From Proteromonas lacertae (lineage: Eukaryota > Sar > Bigyra > Opalinata > Proteromonadidae), in assembly GCA_002245135.1 (NCBI GenBank), contig NGBS01000884.1, positions 1-64,000 on the forward strand: a stretch of DNA of 64,000 nt, in the 5' to 3' direction. The translations under genes were made by a program, and so were the position numbers. Shown piece by piece: positions 47,745-58,982 of this stretch. How positions within the stretch are numbered: position 1 is the first letter of the stretch; each line of letters begins with the position of its first letter. Below the pieces are notes generated by a model, which ran no database searches, was not told where the DNA came from, and was given only the letters and a program-made list of their open reading frames with translations.

Positions 47745-49907
47745 ATGAAGAATTTTATACTTACACTATGGTTGGCTATGAGTTTAGCAGCTTGCCCCAA
47801 TAACTGTAATGGACATGGACAATGTAAAAGTGGAACTTGTGTTTGTAATAAGCAGACGGGGTTAGGCTTGGGTTTAGGTGCTGAAAATTATCATAGTTAT
47901 ACTGGTGCTGATTGTTCTATGAGTATATTAACTATATTTATATATGAATTAGGAACATGTCCACTTGGTTTTCCTTTCGGATATATCTCACCTATCTTAG
48001 AAAGTTCTCAAACAATTTTATATGGAGGTAGTTATGCTCGATCTCTAGAAAGTATTGAATACGACATAAGTGATGTTAAAGTTCCATCTCCCTATAAGTA
48101 CGATGTATATAGTGTAAAAGGTGCTGACTGGATAGAAGATTTAGAACCAGAAGGAGGTCAATTATATTGTAAAGATACAAGAACAGGTGTAAGCAATCCA
48201 TACTCAGGATCAGCTACTGTATACTATGTGAATAATGGTGAAGCAATTGTACAATACAGTTTTAAAGTAGCTAATGAATCATCTGTTGTTAATTCCACAA
48301 CGACAGAAGAAGATGGAACTCCACAAGAAAGTGCAAGACGTTTAGAAGAAGCAGTACCATTAGGTGGTGGTGGAGATAATGATGATTCTACAACTGATGA
48401 GGATGGAACAGTTGAAGTTACAACTACTATTCCACCAACTTCTACTACTCCTCCAGTCACTCCTGCACCTGTGAAGAATCCGACACCACCTCCAACACCA
48501 GCAGAATTAAGCTGTAGAGTAACAGCAAAATCAAATGATTTATCAATGAGAATGATAGGTAAATCAGTCAAAGATAATCAAAATCAGATTAGATTATTAA
48601 ATTCGGCAAGTTTATTAGAAGAGATGGGATTTCCTACTGATAATAGTATAGATGGAAAAAAACTGGAATTTGCTTGTTATTCAAAAAAAGCAGATGCAGT
48701 TGCTGTTTCTGGTTATCCAGTATTTAATCCCCAAATAACAAAAGTAGAAAAAGAAACTGGTGATGAAGAAAATATAATATTCACAATTAAAGATTCACCT
48801 CTACCTACTGATGAAAGTGCATATTGTTATTTATTATCAAAAGCAAATGGAACAGCAGTAAAAATAGAAGATTCAGATGTAGCTAAGACATTATTTATAC
48901 AAGAAGGAGATTTATGGTTTTATCCAGCATCTGCATCAGGTAATACTGAAGCTATACCAAATGAAGAAGATGGAACAGTTAAATTAATAGTTAGTGAAAC
49001 TGTGAGTAAAAATATAATTAATTATTTTATATATGGTATTGAAAATAAAGAAGAAAATAAGAATTATACAATTTCAGCAGAGAAAAGATTTATTGTTCCA
49101 TTACCAAATGATGAAAATAAAGGAACAGTTAAAGCACAAGTATATCCAGGTGCAATGATTACCATAACAGTGATATATACTATTAAGCAAAGTGGAGGTG
49201 AGTTAGGTCCATTTACTTATACTACTCAATCTCAGATAATTGCTGCTGATGATTTTTCAGCAGATTTTATTAAAGGAATATTGATTAAATCATATCCAGA
49301 ATTTGAATTAGCTGAAATATTTGAACCAAATAGTGCTGATTTTAGAAGAATGAGAGTTCTTGCTGATGGTGATGGTTTTAATATAGATAATATCATTGTT
49401 GAAACAGAAAATTGTGTAGAAACAAAAGATCCAGATCCTCCGAAAAGAGAGTTATGTCCTCACAAGGCAGTAGAATGTAGCGGTGCTGGTATATGTGATA
49501 GAATATCCGGTCAATGTCAATGTTACAATGGCTATAGTGGTGATGCATGTCAAAGAATGGATTGTCCAAATGATTGTAATAACAATGGAAGATGTGTATT
49601 ATTAACAGAATTATTAAAACAAACTAATAAACTTGAATATAAGGGATATGGTGCTGCAGATAAAGTATATGGATGTTTATGTGATCCTGGTAGAAGAGGA
49701 CCAGATTGTAGTTTATTAGAATGTCCATCTGCTGAAGATCCATTAGGAGGAACAAATAAGAAGAATTCTGGAGATAAAACTCCTGATTTAAGTGTAGAAC
49801 ATAGAGATTGTAGTGGAAGAGGTATTTGTGATTTTAAGACAGGTACATGTACATGTTTTGATGGATATTATGGTGAAGCTTGTCAGATTAGAGCTAGTAC
49901 AAATTAA
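47745..49907 (+). CDS. Secreted EGF-like-domain protein
   Basis: Two exons (intron 47923-47952) encode 710 residues. A signal peptide (MKNFILTLWLAMSLAA) is directly followed by a Cys-rich EGF/tenascin-type module (CPNNCNGHGQCKSGTCVC). The middle 450 residues are not recognised and include a Thr/Pro-rich linker (TTIPPTSTTPPVTPAP). The C-terminus has three more EGF-like modules (CSGAGICDRISGQCQC, CNNNGRC..., CSGRGICDFKTGTCTC). There is no membrane anchor or GPI signal, so it is probably secreted or lumenal. A GGCTTGAG word and CTTTTTGAG lie upstream of the start. Confidence 0.82.
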   Translation: MKNFILTLWLAMSLAACPNNCNGHGQCKSGTCVCNKQTGLGLGLGAENYHSYTGADCSMSILTIFIYELGTCPLGFPFGYISPILESSQTILYGGSYARSLESIEYDISDVKVPSPYKYDVYSVKGADWIEDLEPEGGQLYCKDTRTGVSNPYSGSATVYYVNNGEAIVQYSFKVANESSVVNSTTTEEDGTPQESARRLEEAVPLGGGGDNDDSTTDEDGTVEVTTTIPPTSTTPPVTPAPVKNPTPPPTPAELSCRVTAKSNDLSMRMIGKSVKDNQNQIRLLNSASLLEEMGFPTDNSIDGKKLEFACYSKKADAVAVSGYPVFNPQITKVEKETGDEENIIFTIKDSPLPTDESAYCYLLSKANGTAVKIEDSDVAKTLFIQEGDLWFYPASASGNTEAIPNEEDGTVKLIVSETVSKNIINYFIYGIENKEENKNYTISAEKRFIVPLPNDENKGTVKAQVYPGAMITITVIYTIKQSGGELGPFTYTTQSQIIAADDFSADFIKGILIKSYPEFELAEIFEPNSADFRRMRVLADGDGFNIDNIIVETENCVETKDPDPPKRELCPHKAVECSGAGICDRISGQCQCYNGYSGDACQRMDCPNDCNNNGRCVLLTELLKQTNKLEYKGYGAADKVYGCLCDPGRRGPDCSLLECPSAEDPLGGTNKKNSGDKTPDLSVEHRDCSGRGICDFKTGTCTCFDGYYGEACQIRASTN

Positions 49908-50094
49908 TTAATAATTAATAATAAAAAGAGTGTTATAAATTATATATAATATAAATATTATTATTGTTTCATATATTGTATTTTATTAATATTCAGTTAC
50001 AATAAATACAAATGAAAATGGGAAGGTATATAATAAATTAATAATAAAACAGCTGATATGACTATAATTAACTACAAATTATCGTTACACTATA

Positions 50095-50848
50095 TTAACA
50101 CTCGTTATTCCACTGTTCAATATATTTAGATAATAAATCCATTAACGATTTTGTGTCGTTACTATTACTAGACTCATCTAATTCAGCAACAGCATCATCA
50201 TACGCTGTTTTAGCTATTTCACAAGCAGCTTCAGAATTTTTCAATATATCATGTTGAAGAATTGAATAATTCAAAGCAATACTTAATCTTAAAGGATTGG
50301 TTGGTGGTAATTCACGTATAGTGATCTATTTAAAAAATAATTAAACATATATAATATACACTATAAGCATTTTCATAAGCTTTTGCAGAGTAACTACAGT
50401 ATTTCTCCTTATCATCTCCAGTACTTATTTCTGCAATGTATCTGTAATAATCACCTTCTGTTTTCAAATAATAACCTTTAGACTCAGCTTCTGTAGATTT
50501 TGGTAATAGAATATTCTCTATTCTATCTATTAGTTCCTGGTATAGAGCTTTTAACTCCATTTCTATTTTCATTCGGTAATTGTAGATTATTTTCTTCTTA
50601 GCTTCATCTTCTTCCTTTTCTTCGAGAGAGAGAAAATTCTTTCTAGAAGTTAGTTTTTCTTTAATTACCGTTTTGTAGGTAATACTCATTAGATTCCTTC
50701 CATCTGAATCTAAATCCCCATCTGCTTCTATCAACTATAAAATTAAATAAATTGCAATTTATACCTTCCTAGTATATTCTAACATCTCTCTTGGACGGTT
50801 TGCCTCCTCTGCTGCCTTAATTAGGAAGCACAACACATCACTTTGCAT
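50095..50848 (-). CDS. 14-3-3 protein (divergent)
   Basis: Three exons on minus (introns 50735-50764, 50326-50359) encode 229 residues, slightly short for the family. The nine-helix pattern can be followed: LMSITYKTVI matches the LLSVAYKN signature, GDYYRYIAE the phosphopeptide-binding helix, and PTNPLRLSIALNYSIL the C-terminal signature. The phosphate-clamp residues Lys in helix C (YKTVI), Arg in helix C/D and the Arg-Tyr of helix E are plausible. It should be a dimeric adaptor for phosphoserine proteins in the cytosol. Start is by alignment with the family; the next gene upstream is divergent. Confidence 0.92.
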
Positions 50849-51031
50849 TAATGGTGTTAAAGTTGTACTTACTTCCTATATTAGTTATTTATTTCTATTA
50901 ACATTAACAAATTGAAGGATAGGGTCTTTGTTATTAAATAGAAATAGATTTAGGAATTTGTAGTTATTCTAAAATAAATTTATTGCTAAATTAGAAGATT
51001 CATATGGAATGATTAGAATCTATTCTGACCA

Positions 51032-52077
51032 ATGCTTGAATTGATCAAGCAATTGAGGTTTTTCAAATCCATTTTACTCATGAATAAAGCAATTTTATTG
51101 ACTACTGCTATATTCGCATATGCTGTGTACAAATGGGCAAAGTATTTCAAACAAAAGAAGATGGAGAAGAGCTTTCAAGATAAAGTTGTTTGGATTACTG
51201 GAGCTAGTAGTGGATTAGGAAGAGGTATAATATCATTTTGTTATATAAATAGCATTGGCAATAAAATTATACCAATTAGGAGCAAAATTAATTCTTTCTG
51301 CAAGAAGAGAACAAGAGTTAGAGAAAACACGTAATATGTGTTTAGATTCCACATTAGTAGAAGATAAAACATTATACAATCCAATGGTATTCCCAATTGA
51401 CTTAGATGAGATTGATCAAATTCAGAGTAAAGTAAAAGAAATAGAAAAGAAATATGGCAAAATTGACATATTAATCCACTCAGCAGGACAAGGAACAAGA
51501 ACTTCATTTGTTGATTCAACTTTTGAAGTACATCATACAGTGATGAACACTAATTACTTTGGACCATTGAAATTAACACATGCTGTTTTACCCTTAATGA
51601 TTAAACAAAATTGTGGTAATATTGTATTTGTGACTAGTGTTCAAGGATTGATGGGAATTGATAATAGATCTCCATATAGTGCTTCAAAACATGCAATGAT
51701 TGGCTTAGCTGATACATTAAACATTGAATTATCATTTAACAATATTCATGTTTTAAATGTATGTCCTGGTTATATAAAGTATATAAGATATTATCTATTT
51801 ATGTTATAATATGATATATATATATAGGACTGATCATTCAAGAAATGCTTTAACAAGTAATGGTTCAAAATATGGTTCACAAGATGAGACTACAGAAAAA
51901 GGATATCCACCTGAATTAGTAGCAGATAAGATGATTTATAGCATATTTAACAATGATAATGAACTGATTATGGCTGATTTGAAGACTAGAGCTGCTATGT
52001 TTATGAGATACATGTTGCCTGATTTATACTTCCTTGTTATGAAGAAACGAGCATTGAAAAGCATGAAACAACAATAA
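51032..52077 (+). CDS. Short-chain dehydrogenase/reductase, DHRS7-like, N-terminal membrane anchor
   Basis: Three exons (introns 51225-51252, 51779-51827) encode 322 residues. A hydrophobic N-terminal anchor (ILLTTAIFAYAVYKW) precedes a Rossmann fold: cofactor motif TGASSGLGRA, HSAGQG in place of NAG, catalytic Ser in VTSVQG, and the YSASK Tyr/Lys pair. PGYIKTD follows the last intron as in classical SDRs. It is probably ER- or lipid-droplet-bound and acts on a steroid, retinoid or lipid substrate with NADP(H). The first ATG may be untranslated: a GCTTGAATTG ... CAAGC word overlaps it, and an in-frame ATG at 51080 also gives an intact anchor. Confidence 0.9.
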
Positions 52078-52122
52078 ATCTATTTTCATTTATTTATTAT
52101 TCTATTGTTTTTTAGTTTTGTG

Positions 52123-53916
52123 TTATTTTGTAAATGTATAAGGATAATCATCTTCTTTATAATTCTCTGGAGGAAATTTAAATGGCAATTTCTTAATAAC
52201 TTCAGCATGATTTCCTTTAATTGGTATAATCACTCCTAACTCAACATTACTAATAGTGAGACAAGTATTTGCTTTATTCATTCTTCCCCAAGCACTAGGA
52301 CTAATATTGTGGCTTCCAACATAAATCCAATTAATATCTTCTTTTAATGGAACATCTATTATATATAAAAAAAAGAAAATCAAAATGTTAAAAAAAAGAA
52401 AAAATGTAATAAAAATACATATTTTTGCATGATTAACTGAAGTTTCTCTCCCTTTTGATGGTTGAAATACACAAAATATATCTTTTGGAAATGTTTTTCT
52501 CTTCCAATAATCATCATTTAATATTATCTCACCAACACCTTCAGGAAAATGTGATTTATTGCGAATATAATCTCTTGTAGGAAATATTAATTTACATCTA
52601 TCTTTCAATTGATTTGGAATTAATGGTAATCCGCCTGCAAAACTGGTCATTAGTTCAACCATATATGTTTCATTCAATTGTCCAATACTGGAAGCTTGCA
52701 TAATAATGGGTGAATAATCTTTCTTTAATTCTGTTGAATTTGGTATTTTTCTCAATTCTTTCAATATTGATCTTAGTTTAAGATGCCCATAATCATTACC
52801 AAAACTACTATTTATTTAAAATGTACACAAAAAAACAAAATAATAATAATACATTCCTGGTATTGAAGATACAATAAAAGCATTGGCTGAAGAAAAATCG
52901 ACATTTTCAATATAGAACTTAATATCATCATCTTCAATCATACAATCTTTCATATATTTCACTAAATCATTTCTAAATCTACATTCTAGTGCAGGATCTG
53001 AAATTAATGGGAAATCTTGAAACCAAATACATTGTCCTAATTCATTCCAATCAGAATGTATTAAATTAGAACTAGAAATTACAATTCTTACAAACTTTGA
53101 AAATCTGATAATTATTAGTTTACCATGAAAACAACCATAGTTTATATTGGCAGGCCATGACATTGTTATCTAATTAAATATATATATTCGTTTTTATATA
53201 TATACATGTTTTAATAATCCATTAAATTCTGTTGAAACACTTCTTTGTTTTAATTGTGGACTTCCTGTTACTAAAACAACAGGAATATTTCGTGATAATA
53301 ATGGAGTTATCATTTCTGGTTCAACTATTCATTTTAATGAAATAAATAAAAAAACTATACAAACAAATGTGGTAAATAAAACTCTTCTTAATAAAGGATC
53401 TGATTTAGTTTCTACGAATTTTGAATGTAATAACATTCCAAATGAAATACATTCACTATTTGATTCAGGTGATATATATGTTAGTTTATTCATGTAAAAT
53501 GTTGTTCCATCTGTCTTAATTACTGAAGTTTTGGGTTGTAGTTGTAATGGAGATGATGGTAAATTGGTTATTTTTCTCATTTTTTCTTTAATTGGAGTTG
53601 ATTCTTCATCTCTTTTTCTTTTTGCCTATATAACATAAATAATATACGCAAATACAGATGTTCCACCTTCTAAAATAAACACAACTGCTTTATTTATATC
53701 ATTATCACAAATTAGTAATGCTTTTTTACTCTATAATTCATCAATCATTTTAATAATTCATACATCTTCTTTATTAAACCCATATTCAAGCATTTTATTC
53801 AAAAGTTCATCTTCTATTTTTATTTTCTCTTCTGATACTTCTGGTTTGGGTGTTTCACACATCTCACAAATGTCTTTATCATTAAAGAAAGTGCATTTTG
53901 GACATGTCCATGACAT
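52123..53916 (-). CDS. TDP1-type tyrosyl-DNA phosphodiesterase with RanBP2 zinc finger and UBA domain
   Basis: Seven exons on minus (introns 53731-53763, 53626-53655, 53325-53360, 53170-53205, 52808-52852, 52356-52418) encode 516 residues. It starts with a RanBP2/NZF zinc finger (MSWTCPKCTFF ... ICEMCE), then a UBA-like three-helix unit (LLNKMLEYGFNKED ... AVVFILEGG), then TDP1. The two HKD half-sites are FHGKL with SSNLIHSDW, and VNHAKIY with SHNISPSAWG, so the His/Lys/Asn residues of both are intact. TDP1 removes topoisomerase I peptides and other adducts from DNA 3' ends. The two N-terminal modules both bind ubiquitin in other proteins, suggesting recruitment to ubiquitylated protein-DNA crosslinks. 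The canonical TDP1 I do not recall as having them. Confidence 0.87.
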
Positions 53917-54019
53917 TTTCAATTAGAAAGCTTGAGATTCTGGTTTGATGTTATGTTCAAGCCTAAATTGTCTGGCTTGTTATTTTGTTTTGTTTTTGTT
54001 TTGAAAGTCTTCTATAGTG
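53917..54019. promoter_or_regulatory. Divergent promoter region, TDP1 / LSD1-type gene
   Basis: 103 bp between divergent starts. Contains AAAGCTTGAG (53928-53937), TTCAAGCC (53956-53963) and TGGCTTGTT (53973-53981): three copies of the GCTTG/CAAGC word in both orientations. Confidence 0.5.
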
Positions 54020-54728
54020 ATGAGTGGTATTAGACAACCATTATTAGAAAATGATGAGATGGCTAAATATCAGCCAGTAGCAGGATACGCAGCACAAGAA
54101 GTTAGTATTAATTCTATTTATAATTTTTTGAAATAGGAGGAGCTGTGAGTGTAAATGATGGTATACTATTAGGATAAAATATTTTTATTAGTTCAACTTG
54201 ATGTAGGGATAAATACTGTTCAACCACAACCTCCTCCACAATCACAACCTCCAATTCAACCTCAACCTCAATCACAACCACAACCACAACCACAACCTGC
54301 ACCAACTCCAGTAACATATCAAAATACATCTATTCCGCCTCAGAATTATCCACCTCGTACTCCATTACAACAGACTACTCCCCATGTTTATGCTACAACA
54401 CTTGATTATATATTGTGTGGTAGGTGTCGAGTATTGTTTAATTTGTTTTATTAATTAATAGAAACAAGTAGCTTATCCTACAGGAAGTACATTGGTGAAA
54501 TGTCCATACTGCGAAGCAGTCAATAATACTGCTCCAGCTATGTCAACTACTCAATGTTTTAGATGTGGTAAATTTCTATTGTTTCCCTCAACAGCTAAAG
54601 GAATATCTTGTCCTTGTGGTGAAATTATTACTTTACAACATGTATATAGCAGTCCCACACCTCCTGATGCGTATTTACAACAACAACAATCTGTAATGAA
54701 TCCTATCAATCAATATCCTCCTCAGTAA
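54020..54728 (+). CDS. LSD1-type zinc-finger protein with Pro/Gln-rich linker
   Basis: Four exons (introns 54105-54136, 54149-54191, 54431-54461) encode 200 residues; the second exon is a 12-nt microexon, needed for the frame to continue. After a short N-terminus (MSGIRQPLLENDEMAKY) comes a PQPQ-rich linker, then ILCGRCRKQVAYPTGSTLVK and CPYC, which is the CxxCRxxLxYPxGxxxVxC pattern of the plant LSD1-type finger. A second Cys cluster follows (CFRCGKFLLF, CPCGEII). Similar C2C2 fingers occur in plant LSD1/LOL proteins and in PI4P-phosphatase TMEM55 relatives, which also start with a disordered linker. No C-terminal membrane helices are present, so the LSD1-type reading is preferred. Confidence 0.75.
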
Positions 54729-54877
54729 TAGAGATGTTTATATAAGTTGTTCTATTTTATATACATATTTGAATAATTTGAAAATATTTGTTCATTAGTT
54801 TGTGAATAAAATGAAAATATGAAAGAAAAGGAATCAAGCTTTTCTCAAATCTAGAGATTTTTATTTTCTTAAATATA

Positions 54878-55712
54878 ATGGAGAATTGGATTCTTATTGT
54901 CTTAATATTCTGTTTTTTCGCTGTTCCAGTGTTCATGTTTTATGAAGTATAACTTAAGAGGTAAAATGATAGACTCCTGACGATGTTTCTATGAAGATGA
55001 ATTCAACATCAGTAACAGATAGTTCTGCTTTACCTATATCTTTTATATATTTAATATAAGGTTTATTTAATTTAATATTTACTCTAATGTGCATATCGAG
55101 AAACTAGTAGTTGGTCCATTACATTCTAATTGCTATATGATCTGGACATCTGATAATTACAAAGGGGTAATAATAGATCCAGGCTATGATACAGAGTATA
55201 TAATGAATATGATAAAATCAAAAGGTGTAAAAATAGAAGGAATATATTTAACACATGGACATGCTGATCATATTGGTTCAGCTCAAGAACTACATGAAAT
55301 ACTGAAAGTAGATATATATGGTAATAAAGAAGATGATATGTTTTATAAAGATCTAAAAGCATTGGGTGATTTTCGTATGCCTAAAGCTAAACCAATCGTG
55401 GAATATAAACATTTGAATGACAACCAAGAGATAAATTTTGGTTCTGCAAAAGTAAAAGTAATTCATACACCTGGTCATAGTCCTGGTGGTTTATGTTTCC
55501 AATTGGGAAATGTTGTTATAACAGGAGATACTTTATTCAAAAGATCTATCGGTAGAACTGATTTTCCTAAAGGTGATCTTACAACATTATTGAACAGTAT
55601 CAAAACAAAATTATACACACTTCCAGATTCTACTGTGATCTATCCAGGTCATTACGGTACTAGCACAATTTGTGAAGAAAAAATGTCAAATCCCCATACT
55701 ACTAGGCTATAG
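54878..55712 (+). CDS. Glyoxalase-II-like metallo-beta-lactamase hydrolase
   Basis: The main exon (from 55101) gives a complete MBL fold: THGHADHIG (four metal ligands), HTPGHSPGGL, TGDTLF and YPGHYG. It is 200 residues, the size of the small GLO2-like hydrolases that cleave thioesters such as S-lactoylglutathione. The start is the weak point: this exon has no suitable ATG. The best in-phase model adds exons 54878-54946 and 54973-55011 (introns 54947-54972 and 55012-55100), giving 239 residues with an N-terminal hydrophobic anchor (WILIVLIFCFFAVPVFMFY). The 89-nt second intron ends CGAG and is the longest here. The anchor exons could instead belong to a separate small gene. Confidence 0.8.
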
Positions 55713-55833
55713 ATATATTTTAATAATATTTGTTTTTAAATTAACTATTTACTTCTCTCTAAAAATTGAAATATAAAATTGATTTTCAAACACCAAAAAG
55801 TGATTTTTGCTTAACCATTTTCATTGTATTTTC

Positions 55834-57139
55834 ATGTCTTTATTAAATATTAGCAATGACTGTATAAAAGATAGGGCAAACAATCTGAAATCAACAGTCA
55901 AGGTGTTAGAACAGTCATTAGAGAATGATAAACAGCGAAGAGAGAAAATCTCTAAAGAAATAGTGAGTTTAGACCAATATTGTGATAAAATTATAAAAGA
56001 TATAAACACAGAAACCAATGAATGCAAAAATATTGAGATAATGATCGGTTTTTTAGAGAGTTGTGAAAAATGTAAGGTTTCAGAGAGTGATTCGAACTTC
56101 TCATTTAGTCAGTTAAATCCATTGAAATTTACAGAGATAGAATTAATTGGTATATTGTCTTCAAAGCGATATTCTATGAGAAGTACACCAATAGAGCTAT
56201 TACAGCTAAAGCCATGTGAATTATTACTATCTATATGTGATAATTATTCTTTTCCAGAATTGCAGGAAGATTTAATCAACACAATTAATGACATTTATCA
56301 TAGTATAGATAGTTGCAATACAAATAATAATCATAATAATCATATATACGTTAGTGAAGATGAATTAGATCCTTTTACACCAATTTGTCCATTTGATTTA
56401 GATGGTGAATGTACTGATATAGGTTGTCCATTTCAACACTTTAAAAAAACAACAAACAACACAAAAAAAGAAGAAAAAATTGAAAATAATGTTAAATCAA
56501 AGTGTCCATTGATTGTTATACCAATACCAAAGAATTATAATTTCAAAGTAAAGAGAAAATATCGAATTGAACAACTTAACAGTCAAATTCCATTATACTT
56601 AAAGAATTATCAATATATTGATATAAAAGTAGAAAATGAAGAAGAAATAATAAAGGAAATGATAAAAGAAATAAACACTCATTATAATGATAATATTTGT
56701 AAAGTCCCAGATTCGCTACAACCGGAATTATTATTGAAATATTTATTCAATCTTTCTCAATCAAATAATATATATGATTTATATGATAAGTTAAAATCCA
56801 ATCCAAATGCTTTAGTTTTGATTGATTATATATTGAAATATATTTCATCTATATTACAATCACATCGAACTGTCTCTTATGTATGGAATGTTTATTTAAA
56901 TTTTTATTTCTTGAGACAATGGACAAATGTTCAAGGTATTTTTTTAATACTTGACTAACTATTTATAGACATATTGATGGTGTGTAAAGTCTTCAAAGAT
57001 TTGTGTCCTTTCAATGTGATTGGTTATTCATTAATTATTGACGAATTATCGCATTGGAATATTGATTCAGTTGTTTTGTTGAATTATTACTTAAATACAT
57101 GTAAAGAATGTAGCAATTGTATAATCAACAACAATCCAG

Positions 57140-57171
<32 letters not shown>

Positions 57172-58926
57172 TATATATGCTAGAATGAGAATGATATAGA
57201 TCTTACCTTCAACTTAATAAAACAATTAATCTATTACAGCTATTCAATAGGATATTATGATGTTATAAATTCTTTATTTTCTTCCATTATTAAATCAAAT
57301 AATAATTATTCGAATTATATACTGGATGGTGGAGATATATATTACAGTAGGCTGATTAATATATTCTCAATATCTCAAATATCTATTCTTTTTTCATTGT
57401 ATTTATATTTCGAATTGTATAAACAACTTCCTCCTTATTCTATTACTAATTTTCCATTTTTTGTGAAGAGAATTGATTTAATTAAGACTCAATCTCAGAT
57501 TTCATCATTATATCAGTGTTATAAGACATTAAATAGATTTTGTAATGAAAATGAGTTGAATAAATATGAAGTTAATTCATATGTAGATATTTATGGGTTA
57601 GAAACTTTATTCTATAGTTATAAATGGATTTCAGAATTGTGTCAAATTGAATATAATACAAGCCATCTGAATATTTTGAAGAAAAATTATAATCTATTTT
57701 ATAAAATATATAAAATGAATGATAAAAATGAAAATAATAAATTACCTGATGAAGATATTGGACATTTAAAGAGTAATGGTTATTTATCCATAATTACTCA
57801 TTATCAACTATTAAATTTAAAATATAATAATAAAGATATAAATAAAGACAATTTAATCAGTTTAAATGATGAAAAGAAGAATATATTACATATTCTATTG
57901 CAATGGTGTAATTTCAATAATGATAAAGCAATGAGTGTAGAAGAATCCATTAAATATTTATATAGTAAAAGTATCGATGCTTATGAATTATTAGTTAATG
58001 TTTTGGCTAAAGGAATAATGGAATGTGTTGATAGAAATAATTCTAATAGTAAAACCAATTTCAATAGATTATTAAATAGCGTTTATACCTTAGAAATATG
58101 TTGTATTATAAAGAATATATATGAGAAATATATTAATAATAATAGTGTTGATGATAAATATGTTGATATTATCATAGATACTTTGATAAATATAAATTGT
58201 AAGATTGATTATAAGAAATTATTGCTTATATCATCCTACAGATCTTCAATTGCATTTATGTTTCAAATATATTCAATTTTATTTAAATCATTATCACTAT
58301 TTCAATGTGAAATACCAATATCAAAATGGTTTAATTATATTCAATCCTTAGATGATAAATTGAAAGTGTGTTTTAATGAAAATATTTCATTGTATTTTGA
58401 ATTGAATAAAGTGAATGATGAAACAATAAATCAACTTGAAATGTATAATCTGTCTAGTTATTATCATCTATTATATGGAAATAATAATCACTATACAGAT
58501 TCTTATTTATCAATACTGTTTGAGATTGTCAAACCTTATTTAAATTGTAATATTACTGAAGGAAGTATTTCTATTACATCAAATATTCCAACTTACTGTT
58601 TATTATTGACTGAGTATTTATGGAATAACAATGAATCTAGTCAAATAAAAGAATTAATTAGAAATATGAAAGGAATGGATTTATTTCAATTTGATTCAAT
58701 CATTCCATCTATTGTTCATTATGACTTGTTATATTCCATCTATGAAAGATGTTCAATTTATAAATTATTTGATATTTTAGAGATTTACATTAATTATTAT
58801 CCTTTTCAATGGAAAATATGGAGGTATGGAATGATTGTAGATATTGAGTATGGAGATGATCAAGATTCTACTTCTTATTTAGTGAAAGAATTTATTCAAA
58901 GATCTTTATTTATTGATCCAAGATAA
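55834..58926 (+). CDS. ZFC3H1-like protein (zf-C3H1 finger plus helical repeats)
   Basis: Three exons (introns 56936-56968, 57139-57183) encode 1,004 residues. An N-terminal coiled coil (VKVLEQSLENDKQRREKI) is followed by CPFDLDGECTDIGCPFQH, the small CCCH finger of the zf-C3H1 family. The remaining 700 residues are helical and look like HAT/TPR repeats (SYVWNVYLNFYFL, QWKIWRYGMIV). ZFC3H1 (and fission-yeast Red1) links the nuclear exosome to MTR4 for RNA decay and nuclear retention. It is shorter than the human protein, and only the finger is a firm match. The frame ends PRstop at TAA 58924-58926. Confidence 0.78.
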
Positions 58927-58982
58927 AAAATAAGAAAAAGAAATATAAGAATTTAATTATTTTGTTTTTGTTTTTGTTGTTT

